Assembly (NCBI RefSeq): GCF_002213415.1
Contig: NZ_NJGU01000001.1
Coordinates: forward strand, 992,001-1,056,000
Direction of reading: 5' to 3'
DNA: 64,000 nucleotides
From: Herbaspirillum robiniae
Lineage (GTDB): Bacteria; Pseudomonadota; Gammaproteobacteria; Burkholderiales; Burkholderiaceae_D
Shown: piece after piece, positions 37,606 to 47,456 of the stretch
Position numbering within the stretch: the stretch's first letter is position 1
How the letters are laid out: every line of letters begins with the position of its first letter
Notes under the pieces: model-generated
Seen by the model: only the letters and a program-made list of their open reading frames with translations
Told to the model about the DNA's origin: nothing
Databases searched by the model: none
Translations under genes and position numbers: made by a program

Positions 37606-39066
37606 TCACGTCGGTTCCGGCGACCAGCCCAGGCCCAGCGCCTTCTGGATGCCGACAAAGCTGCGCGTCAGGTTGGCCTCGGCCTGCAGCAGGTTCTGCT
37701 GCGCGCTGAGTTGCTGGCGCGTGGTGTCGAGCACCTCGATCAGCGTGCCGGTGCCGGCCGCATAGCGTTGCCGCGCCAGTTCCAGCGCGCGGTCGGCCGA
37801 AGCCTTGGTGCGCGCCACGGTGGCTACCGTCACGCGGCCGTAGCGAAAGCGCGAGAGCGAATCCTCGGCATCGCGCAGCGCTTCCAGCACCGCCTGGCGA
37901 TACTTCATCTCGGCTTCGTCGCGCACCCGCTCGGCTTGCGTGACGCGCGCCTTGGCGCGGCCGAAGTCGAGGAAATTCCAACTCAGCATGGGCGCGCCGA
38001 TGGCGGCGAAATCGTCCAGCCTGGTCAGGTCCGACGGATGCGTGCCGCCCAGGCCGATGACGCCGAACAGCTTCAGGCTGGGATAGCGCGCCGCCTCGGC
38101 CTGGCCGATCTTGGCGGTGTCGGCGGCCAGAGTGCGCTCGGCCGAGCGCACATCGGGACGACGGCGCAGCAGCGAGGTCGGATCGCCCACCGCCACTTGC
38201 GAAGGCGGCAGCGGCACCGGCGCGGCGGCGGCCAGCTCGCCATCCAGCGCGCCCGGCTCCTGCCCCAGCAAGGTGGCCAGCTGGTTCAGGTAAGCGTCAC
38301 GCTCGGCCTGCAGCGGCACCAGGTCGGCGCGGGTGCCGTCCAACTGGTTCTGGATGCGGATCTGGTCCAGCGAAGATGCCGTGCCGCGCTCGACGCGCTG
38401 GCCGGTCAGCTTCAGCATGTCTTCCTGCGCCTTGACCGACTGCTCGCCCAGCGCCAGGCGCTGCTGGCGGTCGCGCAGGTTGATGTAGGCGTTGGCCACT
38501 TCGGCGGCCAGGCTGACCTGGACGTCGGCCAGCGAGGCTTCGGCGGCCTGGGCGCTGGCGCCGGCGGCCTGCACCGCGCGCCGGTGGGCGCCGAACAGGT
38601 CGATCTCCCAGGTGGCGTCGAAGCCGAGGTTGTAGAGATTGACGCTGGTGGGTGAAGACGACGACGAGGACGAACCCGACAGGTTCAGCGGCGGCAGGCG
38701 CGCATGCGCCGCCAGCGCCGAGGCGCCGACGGTGGGCGCCGCATTGGCCTGCTCCAGGCCCAGCGCCGCACGCGATTGCAACAGGCGCGCACGCGCCACG
38801 CCGAGGTTGGGATTGGCTTCCAGCGCACGCTGCACCAGGCTGTTCAACAGGGGATCGTTGAGCCCTTCCCACCAGCGGTTGGACGGCATGGCGGCATTGG
38901 CGTCGGCGCCGGCGCGCACGAACTGGCCGCCCCTGGCGGCATTGGGTGCGGCGTCCGGCGGGCCGGCGTAGTCGGGGCCGAGCGCGCAACCTGCCAGCAG
39001 CGCGGCGGCGGCCAGCGCGACCAGGCGCGCGGCGGGGAGAGAGTAAATATCTTTACGCATAGTCAT
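37606..39066 (-). CDS. NodT-family outer-membrane efflux lipoprotein
   Basis: 486 residues of the TolC-like outer-membrane factor family. The lipobox is LLAGCALGPDY. Two repeated OEP halves follow, with the first containing LNLSG and a run of seven serines and the second containing RRRPDVRSAERTLAADTAKIG and DFGRAKARV. It forms the outer-membrane duct for the EmrAB-type pump encoded just upstream. The start ATG (39066) lies two bases after the emrB stop with no separate ribosome site, implying translational coupling; an ATG two codons later is an alternative. Confidence 0.93.
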   Translation of the reverse strand: MTMRKDIYSLPAARLVALAAAALLAGCALGPDYAGPPDAAPNAARGGQFVRAGADANAAMPSNRWWEGLNDPLLNSLVQRALEANPNLGVARARLLQSRAALGLEQANAAPTVGASALAAHARLPPLNLSGSSSSSSSPTSVNLYNLGFDATWEIDLFGAHRRAVQAAGASAQAAEASLADVQVSLAAEVANAYINLRDRQQRLALGEQSVKAQEDMLKLTGQRVERGTASSLDQIRIQNQLDGTRADLVPLQAERDAYLNQLATLLGQEPGALDGELAAAAPVPLPPSQVAVGDPTSLLRRRPDVRSAERTLAADTAKIGQAEAARYPSLKLFGVIGLGGTHPSDLTRLDDFAAIGAPMLSWNFLDFGRAKARVTQAERVRDEAEMKYRQAVLEALRDAEDSLSRFRYGRVTVATVARTKASADRALELARQRYAAGTGTLIEVLDTTRQQLSAQQNLLQAEANLTRSFVGIQKALGLGWSPEPT

Positions 39067-39068
39067 GA

Positions 39069-40634
39069 TCAGTGAGACGCCACCGGTGCGGCGTTGGTCG
39101 GCAAGGGGCGCAGGAACAGCACCAGCGGTGTGACGCAGAGAATGGCCACGCCCAGCAGCCAGAACAGGTCGGCATAGGTCATGGTCAGCGCCTGCGCCTG
39201 GATGGTGCTGCCCAGCAGGCGGATGGCGGCATCCTGGCTGCCCAGCAGGTGGCCCTGGGCGGCGATGCTCGATTGCACCAGCTCGGAGTTGGCCGACAGG
39301 CTTTCTTCCAGGCGACGGCTGTGCAGCCACAGCCGCTGGTCCTGGATCACGGCGATGCTGGCCAGCGCCAGCGAACCGCCCAGGTTGCGGGCTGCGCTGT
39401 ACAGGCCCGACGCATCGCCGGCCTGCGAAGCCGGCACCGAGCGGATCGCCGCCTGGTTCAGGAACAGCATGGCCAGCACCGTGCCCACGCCGCGCATCAG
39501 CTGCGAGGCGATGAAGGAGCCGCCGTACGACAGCGGGCTGAGGTCGGTCTCGATGAAGGCCGACAGCGCCAGCAGCAGAAAGCCCGTGCCCACCGCAATC
39601 CGGATATCCACCAGCCGCATCAGCATCGGCGTAAAGGGCATCATCAGGATCATCGGCACGCCCGAGAGCAGCACCACCCAGCCCGATTGCAGCGAGTTGT
39701 AGCCGGCGATGCCGGAGAGGAACTGCGGAATCACATAGGCGGTGCCGTACAGCGCCACGCCCACGATCATCGCCATCATCACCACCGAACCGAACTGGCG
39801 GTCGCGCAAGAGGCGCAGCTGGATCACCGGATGCCGGGCGCGCACCTGGCCGATGGCCAGCAGGATGAAGCCCAGCACCGACATGGCGGCCAGCCAGCGG
39901 ATGTCGGGCGAGGAGAACCACTGCTCGCGCTCGCCCTCCTCCAGCACCACGGTCAGCCCGCCCAGCCCCAGCGCCAGCCCGGCGATGCCGAACCAGTCGG
40001 CCTCGGCCAGCTGCTCGAACTTGGGACGTTCATAGGGAATGGCCACCAGCAGCAGCGTGATCAGTGCCGCGCCCACCGGCAGGTTGATGAAGAAGGCGTA
40101 GTGCCAGCTGACGTTCTCGGTCAGCCAGCCGCCCAGCACCGGCCCCAGCACCGGGCCGAGGATGGCGGTGGCGCCGAACATGGCGTTGCCCACCGGCTGC
40201 TGCGCGCGCGGCAGCCGGGTGGCGATGATGGTCATGGCGGTGGGGATCAGCGCGCCGCCGGTGAAGCCCTGGCCGACGCGACCGACGATCATCATGGTCA
40301 GCGTGGTCGACAGGCCGCACAGCACCGAGAACATGGTGAACAGGCTGGCCGCGGCCAGCAGCAGCACGCGCAAGCCCAGCAGCCGCTCCAGCCAGGCCGA
40401 CATGGGGATGATCACGATCTCGGCCACCAGGTAGGCGGTGGCGATCCAGGTGCCTTCGGTGCCGGAGGCGCCGATCTCGCCCTGGATGGTCGGCAGCGAG
40501 GAGTTGACGATGGAGATGTCCAGCGTCGCCATCAGCGCGCCCAGCGTGCCGGCCGCGACCGCCAGCCAGGCGGCGGCGTCGGCCTTGTCGCCGGGCGCCG
40601 GCAGCGGCTTCACGGCTTGGCCCGCGCTGCTCAC
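39069..40634 (-). CDS. emrB: DHA2-family multidrug efflux MFS transporter
   Basis: 521 residues with about 14 helices, of the EmrB/QacA type. Helix-1 motif LMATLDISIVNSSLPTIQGE, the GTEGTWIATAYLVAEIVIIP segment and antiporter motif C ILGPVLGPVLGGWL are present. It exports hydrophobic drugs or phenolics by proton antiport through EmrA and the NodT duct. It starts with GTG at 40634, overlapping the emrA stop (GTGA). Confidence 0.95.
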   Translation of the reverse strand: MSSAGQAVKPLPAPGDKADAAAWLAVAAGTLGALMATLDISIVNSSLPTIQGEIGASGTEGTWIATAYLVAEIVIIPMSAWLERLLGLRVLLLAAASLFTMFSVLCGLSTTLTMMIVGRVGQGFTGGALIPTAMTIIATRLPRAQQPVGNAMFGATAILGPVLGPVLGGWLTENVSWHYAFFINLPVGAALITLLLVAIPYERPKFEQLAEADWFGIAGLALGLGGLTVVLEEGEREQWFSSPDIRWLAAMSVLGFILLAIGQVRARHPVIQLRLLRDRQFGSVVMMAMIVGVALYGTAYVIPQFLSGIAGYNSLQSGWVVLLSGVPMILMMPFTPMLMRLVDIRIAVGTGFLLLALSAFIETDLSPLSYGGSFIASQLMRGVGTVLAMLFLNQAAIRSVPASQAGDASGLYSAARNLGGSLALASIAVIQDQRLWLHSRRLEESLSANSELVQSSIAAQGHLLGSQDAAIRLLGSTIQAQALTMTYADLFWLLGVAILCVTPLVLFLRPLPTNAAPVASH

Positions 40635-41830
40635 TTCTGCGCTCCGGCGGGCGCGACGCCGGCATTGGCTTCGCTGTTGCGCTCGCGCTGCGCGCGCAGC
40701 TCATCCTTGGCGGCGATGGTGTTGACTTCCACCGTCACCGACAGGCCGGCCACGAACAACTTGCGGTCCTGCGCCGACGCGTCCACCGCGATGCGCACCG
40801 GCACGCGCTGGACGATCTTGGTGAAGTTGCCGGTGGCGTTCTGCGGCGGCAGCAGCGAGAACTGCGCGCCGGTGCCGGGCGAGATGCTTTCCACATGGCC
40901 CTGGAATTCCAGGCCCGGCAAGGCGTCCACCTTGATCACGGCGGGCTGGCCGATGCGCATCATGCCGATCTGGGTTTCCTTGAAGTTGGCGGTGATGTAG
41001 AAGTTGCTGGGCACCACCGTCATCATGCGCGTGCCGGCCGAGACGAACTGGCCGATGCGCACCTGCTTGTCGCCGATGCGGCCGTCGACGCTGGCGCGCA
41101 CTTCGGTGGAACCGAGGTTGACGGCGGCGGCATCGTACTGCGCCTTGGCGGTTTCGCCCTGGGCCTGCGCCTGGCGCACCTGGGCCTGGATCGAATGCAC
41201 GCGCAGCTGGGCCGCATCCAGCGCGGCGCGACGGGCGGCGACGGTCGATTTCGCCTGGGCCGACTGGTTGCGCAGCGTGGTCAGGCGCTCGCGCGTCTCG
41301 GCGCCGGAAGCGGCCAGCGGCGTGTAGCGCTCCACTTCCGCGGCGGCGAAGCGGGCATCCTCTTCGGCCGACGCCAGTTGCGCGCGGGCCTGGTCGATCG
41401 CGGCCTTCTGCTCGGCCAGCTGGGCCTTGGCGGCGTCTTCGCTGGCGGCGGCGGCGTCGATCTGGGCCCTGGACTGCGCGGCCTGCGCCGAGTAGTCGCG
41501 CGGGTCAATCTTCAGCAGCGGCTGGCCGGCCTTGACCTCCTGGTTGTCGGCCACGAACACCTGCTCCACATAGCCGTTGACCTTGGGCGACACCGTCACG
41601 CTGTCGGCGTAGACGAAGGCGTCGTTGGTGCTTTCCAGGTACTTGCCGCGGAACTGGTAGTAAAGGATCCAGGCCGCCACCACCACCAGCACGATCACCA
41701 TCAGCGAGCGCAGCACGAACCTGGCGCGCGGGCTCATGCGCTTCTTCTGCTTGCCGTTGCCGTCACCGTTGCCGTTGTTCTGCGCCGGGTTCTGCCCGGC
41801 CCCGGTATTGCTTGTTGTGGCGTCTGTCAT
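40631..41830 (-). CDS. emrA: EmrA/HlyD-family membrane-fusion protein
   Basis: 399 residues. The Asn/Gly-rich cytosolic N-terminus is followed by one helix (about 42-59), then STNDAFVYADSVTVSPKVNGYVEQV, the long Ala/Gln-rich coiled-coil hairpin (about 110-240), a second lipoyl half, and the beta-barrel domain ending VQRVPVRIAVDASAQ. It connects EmrB to the outer-membrane factor. It is the first gene of the operon, with an AGGAC ribosome site and the MarR operator about 100 bases upstream. Confidence 0.95.
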   Translation of the reverse strand: MTDATTSNTGAGQNPAQNNGNGDGNGKQKKRMSPRARFVLRSLMVIVLVVVAAWILYYQFRGKYLESTNDAFVYADSVTVSPKVNGYVEQVFVADNQEVKAGQPLLKIDPRDYSAQAAQSRAQIDAAAASEDAAKAQLAEQKAAIDQARAQLASAEEDARFAAAEVERYTPLAASGAETRERLTTLRNQSAQAKSTVAARRAALDAAQLRVHSIQAQVRQAQAQGETAKAQYDAAAVNLGSTEVRASVDGRIGDKQVRIGQFVSAGTRMMTVVPSNFYITANFKETQIGMMRIGQPAVIKVDALPGLEFQGHVESISPGTGAQFSLLPPQNATGNFTKIVQRVPVRIAVDASAQDRKLFVAGLSVTVEVNTIAAKDELRAQRERNSEANAGVAPAGAQK

Positions 41831-41929
41831 CTTTTTTGTCCTAATATCGGTTCTGCCCCGCCCTGGCGGAGCGACTTGTAAATCCTGGGCAACGGCTCGC
41901 TGAAACGGCCGGCGCCCGAATTAATGAGG

Positions 41930-41946
41930 TACCATATGATATGGTA
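41930..41946. promoter_or_regulatory. MarR-type operator between emrA and marR
   Basis: TACCATAT-G-ATATGGTA is a perfect inverted repeat with eight-base arms in the divergent region. It covers the in-frame ATG at 41941, which argues that marR translation begins at the next ATG (41959). MarR repressors usually bind such sites and release on ligand binding. Confidence 0.75.
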
Positions 41947-41958
41947 TCCGAGAAAATC

Positions 41959-42465
41959 ATGTCCACCAGCTTTACAAACGACTACACCGAAGCCGCCGAC
42001 GCCCTGCGCGACTTCTACCTGCGCTCGCACCGCGCGCTCGACAAGCTCCTGGCGGCCCAGGGGGCGTCGCTGGCGCGCACCAAGATGCTGGTTCACATCG
42101 GCCGCAACGGCCCGGTGCGCTCGACCGACTTGGCCGAGGCATTTGGTTTCGCGCCGCGCACGATCACCGAGGCGGTCGACGGCATGGAGCGCGACGGCCT
42201 GGTGGAAAGAGTGGCCGATGCGGGCGACCGCCGGGTCAAGCACATTTCTTTGACCGAATTGGGCAAAGAAGTGCTGTGCTCATCCGAGCCGGTCAGGAAG
42301 CGTTTCGGCGAGCGCCTGTTCGACGCGCTCGACCAGCAGGAGACGCACAAGCTGGCGCTGCTGCTGAACAAGCTCAACGGCAGGCTGGCGGAACTGGAAG
42401 TGGAATTTTCGGCGCAAGCGCAGGCGGCCGCGGAGGCCGGCGCAGGCAAGCGCGCGCGCAAGTGA
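41959..42465 (+). CDS. MarR-family repressor of the efflux operon
   Basis: 168 residues. The winged helix includes RTKMLVHIGRNGPVRSTDLA, APRTITEAVDGMERDGLVER and the wing DRRVKHISLTELG. It dimerises through flanking helices. Divergent to emrA across a palindromic operator, it should repress both directions. The C-terminus is a low-complexity Ala/Gln/Lys tail. Confidence 0.92.
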   Translation: MSTSFTNDYTEAADALRDFYLRSHRALDKLLAAQGASLARTKMLVHIGRNGPVRSTDLAEAFGFAPRTITEAVDGMERDGLVERVADAGDRRVKHISLTELGKEVLCSSEPVRKRFGERLFDALDQQETHKLALLLNKLNGRLAELEVEFSAQAQAAAEAGAGKRARK

Positions 42466-42523
42466 CGGTAGACAGGCGATGAGTTTGGGAGCGCCGCAGT
42501 GACAAGCAAGGCGGATCTCGAAC

Positions 42524-42637
42524 GCCGGAAGGTTCCGGCATCCACCGCCCCGTGGTCCCGACGAGAGTCAGGATCCGGCGTCGTTTGGCAAACGCCGGGA
42601 CATGACGAACGCCGCAGGATCCCGGCCTGCGCCGGGA
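42524..42637. repeat. REP-like palindromes downstream of marR
   Basis: GCCGGAAGGTTCCGGC (42524-42539) and TCCCGGC-CTGC-GCCGGGA (42620-42637) lie in the 206-base gap between the convergent marR and pip genes. They resemble dispersed REP palindromes built on TCCCGGC/GCCGGGA. Confidence 0.5.
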
Positions 42638-42671
42638 CGGCCATGCTGCGTCAGGTTCAGAAAGACTTCAA

Positions 42672-43679
<1,008 letters not shown>

Positions 43680-43724
43680 TCATGGACAGGACGGTAACCA
43701 GTATAAATCCTGTCAGCAGATCCT

Positions 43725-44186
43725 TCATTCGACCACGAGTTCTGTATTGTTCTTCACTTCGTTGAGCACGAAGAAGGACCGCAGCTGCCGCACGCCCGGC
43801 AGGCGCAGCAGCGTATTGGCGTGCAGCCGGTTGAAGGCCTGCAGGTCCTTCACGCGCAGCTTGATCCAGTAGTCGAATTCGCCGGCCAGCAGCAGGCACT
43901 CCTGCACCGCGGCGATCTCGCGCACCGCCTTCTCGAACTCGGCGAAGCTCTCCGGCGTGGAACGATCCAGCACCACCCCCACCGTCACCAGCACCGGCAG
44001 GCCCAGTTTCTCGGGGTCGAGGATGGCGCGCACGTCCTTCACGTAACCCTCGTCCATCAGGCGCTTGGTGTGGTTCCAGCAGGCCGTGGCGCTCATGCCC
44101 AGCTTCTTGGCCAGCTCGGCATTGCCGATGCGGCCGTCCTTCTGCAGCGCCTTGAGGATGCGCTTGTCCATGCGGTCCAGTGACAT
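43725..44186 (-). CDS. Lrp/AsnC-family regulator, AcdR-like
   Basis: 153 residues. The N-terminal helix-turn-helix reads DRMDKRILKALQKDGRIGNAE then SATACWNHTKRLMDEGYV; a C-terminal RAM domain follows (CLLLAGEFDYWIKLRVKDLQ). It is divergent from acdS across 188 AT-rich bases, the arrangement of AcdR, the Lrp-type activator of ACC deaminase in pseudomonads and relatives. The start is ATG at 44186. Confidence 0.88.
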   Translation of the reverse strand: MSLDRMDKRILKALQKDGRIGNAELAKKLGMSATACWNHTKRLMDEGYVKDVRAILDPEKLGLPVLVTVGVVLDRSTPESFAEFEKAVREIAAVQECLLLAGEFDYWIKLRVKDLQAFNRLHANTLLRLPGVRQLRSFFVLNEVKNNTELVVE

Positions 44187-44374
44187 GATGATTCTTCCTC
44201 TATTGTTAAATTTAATGAATTTTTATTCTTCACAATAAAAAATCATCGATTTATCCAACCGAATAATGGCACAAATTCGGAAACACCATTTAAACCGCCA
44301 GGCGTAAAGTTGATCCCGGCGATTCGATGCGGATCGGACCAATTTCCTGAACTGAACCTGACCCGGAGCACCCC
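44187..44374. promoter_or_regulatory. AT-rich divergent promoter region of acdR/acdS
   Basis: Much lower in GC than its neighbours, with several A/T runs as expected for Lrp-type binding. No exact operator can be fixed by eye. Confidence 0.5.
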
Positions 44375-45442
44375 ATGCTGGCACTCGACAAACTCTTCCC
44401 GCGCAAGACGCTGGGCTTCTTCCCCTCCCCCATCCACAAACTGGAACGCCTGTCCGAAATGCTCGGCACCGAGATCTGGGCCAAGCGCGACGACGTCTCG
44501 TCCGGCCTGGCCTTCGGCGGCAACAAGATCCGCAAGCTGGAATGGCTGGTGGCCGACGCCCTGGCCAAGGGCTGCGACACCCTGGTTTCGATCGGCAACA
44601 TCCAGTCCAACCATACGCGCCAGGTGTGCGCCGCCGCCGCCGCGGTGGGCATGAAGTCCTACACCGTGCAGGAAACCTGGCTGGAATGGGATGACCCGGT
44701 CTACGACAAGGTCGGCAACATCCTGCTGACCCGCATCATGGGCGGCAACCCGATCATGGCCGGCTACGGCTACTCGACCACCGAGAAGGACACCTGGGCG
44801 AAGGCGCTGGAAGAAGTGCGCGCCAAGGGCGGCAAGCCGTATCCGATTCCGGCCGGCGCCTCCGACCACCCGCTGGGCGGCCTGGGCTACGCCAACTTCG
44901 CCGACGAGGTGGCGATGCAGGAACAGCAGCTGGGCATCTTCTTCGACAACATCGTGGTGGCGACCTGTACCGGTTCCACCCAGGCCGGCATGGTGGTGGG
45001 CTTCGCCGCGCAGGACAAGCGCCGCCGCGTGATCGGCATCGACACCGCCGACGACGAGGCCATGACCCGCCGCGCCGTCACCAAGATCGCCAACGACACC
45101 TCGGAACTGATCGCCTCCAAGGGCGGCAAGAAGGTGGCGCTCAAGGACGCCGACATCGAGATCATCCCCGACTACAGCGGCCCGGCCTACGGCCTGCCCA
45201 GCGAGCAGACCATCGCCGCCATCCGCACCGCCGCCGAGATGGAAGCCATGCTGACCGACCCGGTGTACGAAGGCAAATCCATCGACGGCCTGATCGACAT
45301 GGCCAAGAAGGGCCACTTCAAGGGCGAGCGCGTGCTGTACGTCCACCTCGGCGGCGCGCCGGCGCTGAACGCCTACTACAAGGCCTTCGAAGATCCGGAA
45401 AACCTGACCAAGCTGGCGCGCGAAGCCCGCTTCAAGGAATAA
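44375..45442 (+). CDS. acdS: 1-aminocyclopropane-1-carboxylate deaminase
   Basis: A 355-residue PLP enzyme that cleaves ACC, the plant ethylene precursor, to 2-oxobutyrate and ammonia. Sequence blocks follow the Pseudomonas enzyme: GLAFGGNKIRKLEWLV with the PLP lysine, LVSIGNIQSNHTRQV, GSTQAGMVVGFAAQDK, and LTDPVYEGKSIDG with the Tyr-Glu pair. YVHLGGAPALNAY has the Leu of true ACC deaminases. D-cysteine desulfhydrase is the main alternative. The start is ATG at 44375 with GGAG upstream. A terminator follows. It suggests a plant-associated lifestyle. Confidence 0.93.
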   Translation: MLALDKLFPRKTLGFFPSPIHKLERLSEMLGTEIWAKRDDVSSGLAFGGNKIRKLEWLVADALAKGCDTLVSIGNIQSNHTRQVCAAAAAVGMKSYTVQETWLEWDDPVYDKVGNILLTRIMGGNPIMAGYGYSTTEKDTWAKALEEVRAKGGKPYPIPAGASDHPLGGLGYANFADEVAMQEQQLGIFFDNIVVATCTGSTQAGMVVGFAAQDKRRRVIGIDTADDEAMTRRAVTKIANDTSELIASKGGKKVALKDADIEIIPDYSGPAYGLPSEQTIAAIRTAAEMEAMLTDPVYEGKSIDGLIDMAKKGHFKGERVLYVHLGGAPALNAYYKAFEDPENLTKLAREARFKE

Positions 45443-45550
45443 GCGCCAACGCGCTTGACGGCATGCGCCGCGGCACACCACCCGCCGGCGTAGACCGTGG
45501 CAGTACCGCCGCGCGCGACCCGCGCGGCATTTGTTTGTCCCTCCTTTGTC

Positions 45551-45590
45551 CGCTCCCGGCGCGTGATGAACGCCTCCGGGAGCGTTTTTT
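45551..45590 (+). terminator. Terminator downstream of acdS
   Basis: CGCTCCCGG / CCGGGAGCG stem followed by six T, about 110 bases past the acdS stop. Confidence 0.85.
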
Positions 45591-45673
45591 CTGAAAGACG
45601 CTCGGACGACATGCGTTCCCCATGAAAACGGCCCGCAATAACGCGGGACGTTCTCCTTCGGAAGACAGGCAAC

Positions 45674-46066
45674 TCAGGACAAGACAGCGATACCGTGTTT
45701 CCTCACCGCGTTGAGCAAGGTGCGCGCCATGCCGCTGGGCTGCTTGGCGCCCGACTCCCACTGTTTGATGGTCGATTCGCTGGTACCGAGGTAGCGCGCG
45801 AAGACGCTCTGGCTGAGGTGGTTTTCATTGCGTATCGTGCGCACGTCCTCGGCAGTGAGCGCAAACTCGGAAAGGCACATCCGGTCGAAATTGCGCATCG
45901 TCAGGACATCGATCCCGCCTGCCGCGTGCAGGTCGCGCGCAGCACTGTGCACGGCATCCATGGCTGCGCTGCGCGGGCGCGGCTGCCCGCGTCCGGTTGC
46001 ATAGGCGGCCGGCATCTGCCTGGCCTGCACGGTTGCGGCACGCGGTTTGATTTTTTTCTCAGCCAT
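45674..46066 (-). CDS. HigA/NadS-like HTH antitoxin
   Basis: 130 residues. A basic, disordered N-terminal half (about 1-60) is followed by a Cro-type helix-turn-helix, EDVRTIRNENHLSQSVFARY then TSESTIKQWESGAKQPSG. The Trp-Glu and KQPSG pattern is typical of antitoxins that partner RelE/HigB toxins. Its ATG overlaps the restored stop of the toxin frame. It should neutralise the toxin and repress the operon through the palindrome at 46460-46474. Confidence 0.85.
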   Translation of the reverse strand: MAEKKIKPRAATVQARQMPAAYATGRGQPRPRSAAMDAVHSAARDLHAAGGIDVLTMRNFDRMCLSEFALTAEDVRTIRNENHLSQSVFARYLGTSESTIKQWESGAKQPSGMARTLLNAVRKHGIAVLS

Positions 46067-46450
46067 CGCTTATCTCCAGCAAAACTCCCTGCTCCACCAG
46101 CAGATCCAGGCGATGCCGGTCCAGCTTCGCATACGCGTCCGACAGCCTGCGAAACGCCTGCAATTCGTCGCGCCGTATGTTTGACCGGTCACTCTTGGCG
46201 AACAGGAATACAAAAAAAAATGCCCGCCGCTGCGCGCCAGCACGATGGCCCGGTCGGCGTTACGGCTGAGGCGTTTCTTCCATACGCCGCCGCCCAGGTC
46301 CTCGCCCTGCCCCTTGAGCAATTGCCCGACGGCCGCGCGCAGCTCGCCATCGGGAATCTGGCTGCGGCGCGCCTCACGGGCGAACCAGCGGGATTTGAAA
46401 ACACGACAAATCCCTTCGTTTTCGACACGCGGGGGCGACAGTCTTGGCAT
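46059..46450 (-). pseudogene. RelE/HigB-type toxin gene, frameshifted at a nine-T homopolymer
   Basis: The first frame reads CRVFKSRWFAREARRSQI, GGGVWKKRLSRNADRAIVL and ARSGGHFF, the N-terminal two thirds of a HigB/RelE-type RNase. It then runs into nine T (about 46212-46220) and goes out of frame. Shifting the frame (one T more or two fewer) continues as FLFAKSDRSNIRRDELQAFRRL and ends LVEQGVLLEISDG, with the stop overlapping the antitoxin start. All family blocks are present, so this is a one-event frameshift: a sequencing error, a recent mutation, phase variation or transcriptional slippage. The start is probably ATG at 46450; no ribosome site is seen. Confidence 0.82.
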
Positions 46451-46459
46451 GCGCAATCA

Positions 46460-46474
46460 GTACACTCAGTGTAC
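46460..46474. promoter_or_regulatory. Palindromic operator of the toxin-antitoxin operon
   Basis: GTACACT-C-AGTGTAC is a perfect 7+7 inverted repeat ten bases upstream of the toxin start, where HTH antitoxins autorepress. Confidence 0.65.
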
Positions 46475-46588
46475 CACTCAGGTTTCAGGAAGAATTGCAA
46501 GACACGGAACTTAGCGTGTTCTCGCTGCAAAACCGCCACATCTTTGTTCATTGCGCCGACATTTCCACCGACTTCGATTCCACCCCGC

Positions 46589-46602
46589 TTGATCAGCATC
46601 AA
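46589..46602. promoter_or_regulatory. FNR box upstream of ompW
   Basis: TTGATCAGCATCAA matches the FNR/Anr consensus TTGAT-N4-ATCAA at every position. Its centre is about 67 bases before the ompW start codon. Confidence 0.85.
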
Positions 46603-46662
46603 AGCCCCTCCCCGGCTTCACGCGTACCTTTCGTTCGTCATCACTCATCAGGTAGAAAAGCC

Positions 46663-47286
46663 GTGAAAAAAATCGTGACCATCGCTGCCGCCGCTGCGGC
46701 ACTCACTTCCGCCTTCGCTGCTCCCGCCTTCGCGCAGGAAGCGCAAAGCCCTTGGCTGGTGCGCGTGCGCGCCGTCAACATCAGCCCGGACAACAAGTCC
46801 GACCCGGTGGGCGGCACCGGCGCGTCGGATCGCCTCACCGTCAGCTCCAAGACCATTCCGGAAATCGACATCAGCTACTTCTTCACGCCCAACATCGCCA
46901 CCGAGCTGATCCTGACCTATCCGCAAAAGCACGACGTGCGCCTGGACGGCCAGAACATCGGCACCTTCAAGCACCTGCCGCCGACGCTGCTGCTGCAGTA
47001 CCACTTCACGCCGGAGTCGCGCTTCTCGCCCTATATCGGCGCCGGCATCAACTACACCCGCATCTCCAACGTCGATGTGCTGGGCGGCTCGGCCCAGCTG
47101 GACAACCACAGCTTCGGCGGCGCGCTGCAGGCCGGCTTCGACGTCAAGATCGACAAGCACTGGCTGGTCAACTTCGACATCAAGAAGGTCCAGATCCGCA
47201 GCGACGTGATGGTCGGCGGCACCAAGATCAGCACGGTCAAGATCGATCCGTGGCTGATTGGCGTCGGTGTGGGTTATCGTTTCTGA
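46663..47286 (+). CDS. ompW: OmpW-family outer-membrane protein
   Basis: A 207-residue eight-stranded beta-barrel with a signal peptide ending APAFAQEAQ. Typical segments are PWLVRVRAVNISPD, EIDISYFFTPNIATELILTYPQKHDV, FKHLPPTLLLQYHF, YIGAGINYT, and a C-terminal YRF. The start is GTG at 46663 with AGGTAG upstream. OmpW carries small hydrophobic compounds and is FNR-controlled in enterobacteria; here a perfect FNR box lies upstream. A terminator follows. Confidence 0.93.
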   Translation: MKKIVTIAAAAAALTSAFAAPAFAQEAQSPWLVRVRAVNISPDNKSDPVGGTGASDRLTVSSKTIPEIDISYFFTPNIATELILTYPQKHDVRLDGQNIGTFKHLPPTLLLQYHFTPESRFSPYIGAGINYTRISNVDVLGGSAQLDNHSFGGALQAGFDVKIDKHWLVNFDIKKVQIRSDVMVGGTKISTVKIDPWLIGVGVGYRF

Positions 47287-47312
47287 GGTTCTGAGGTATT
47301 CTTGCCGGACCC

Positions 47313-47358
47313 AAACGGCGCGATCCGTCATCACAGATGACCGGTCGCGTTGTTTTTT
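47313..47358 (+). terminator. Terminator downstream of ompW
   Basis: A slightly imperfect stem built on GCGCGATC-GTCATC and GATGAC-GGTCGCG is followed by GTTTTTT. Confidence 0.7.
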
Positions 47359-47456
47359 GGGGTCCCCGATCCGCAGAGGCAGCCGCCACGGCAGCAAGAG
47401 ACGTTCACCCAGCAAGCTTCTCCGCACCACAGTCCACCGCAAGAAGAGGTAATACG

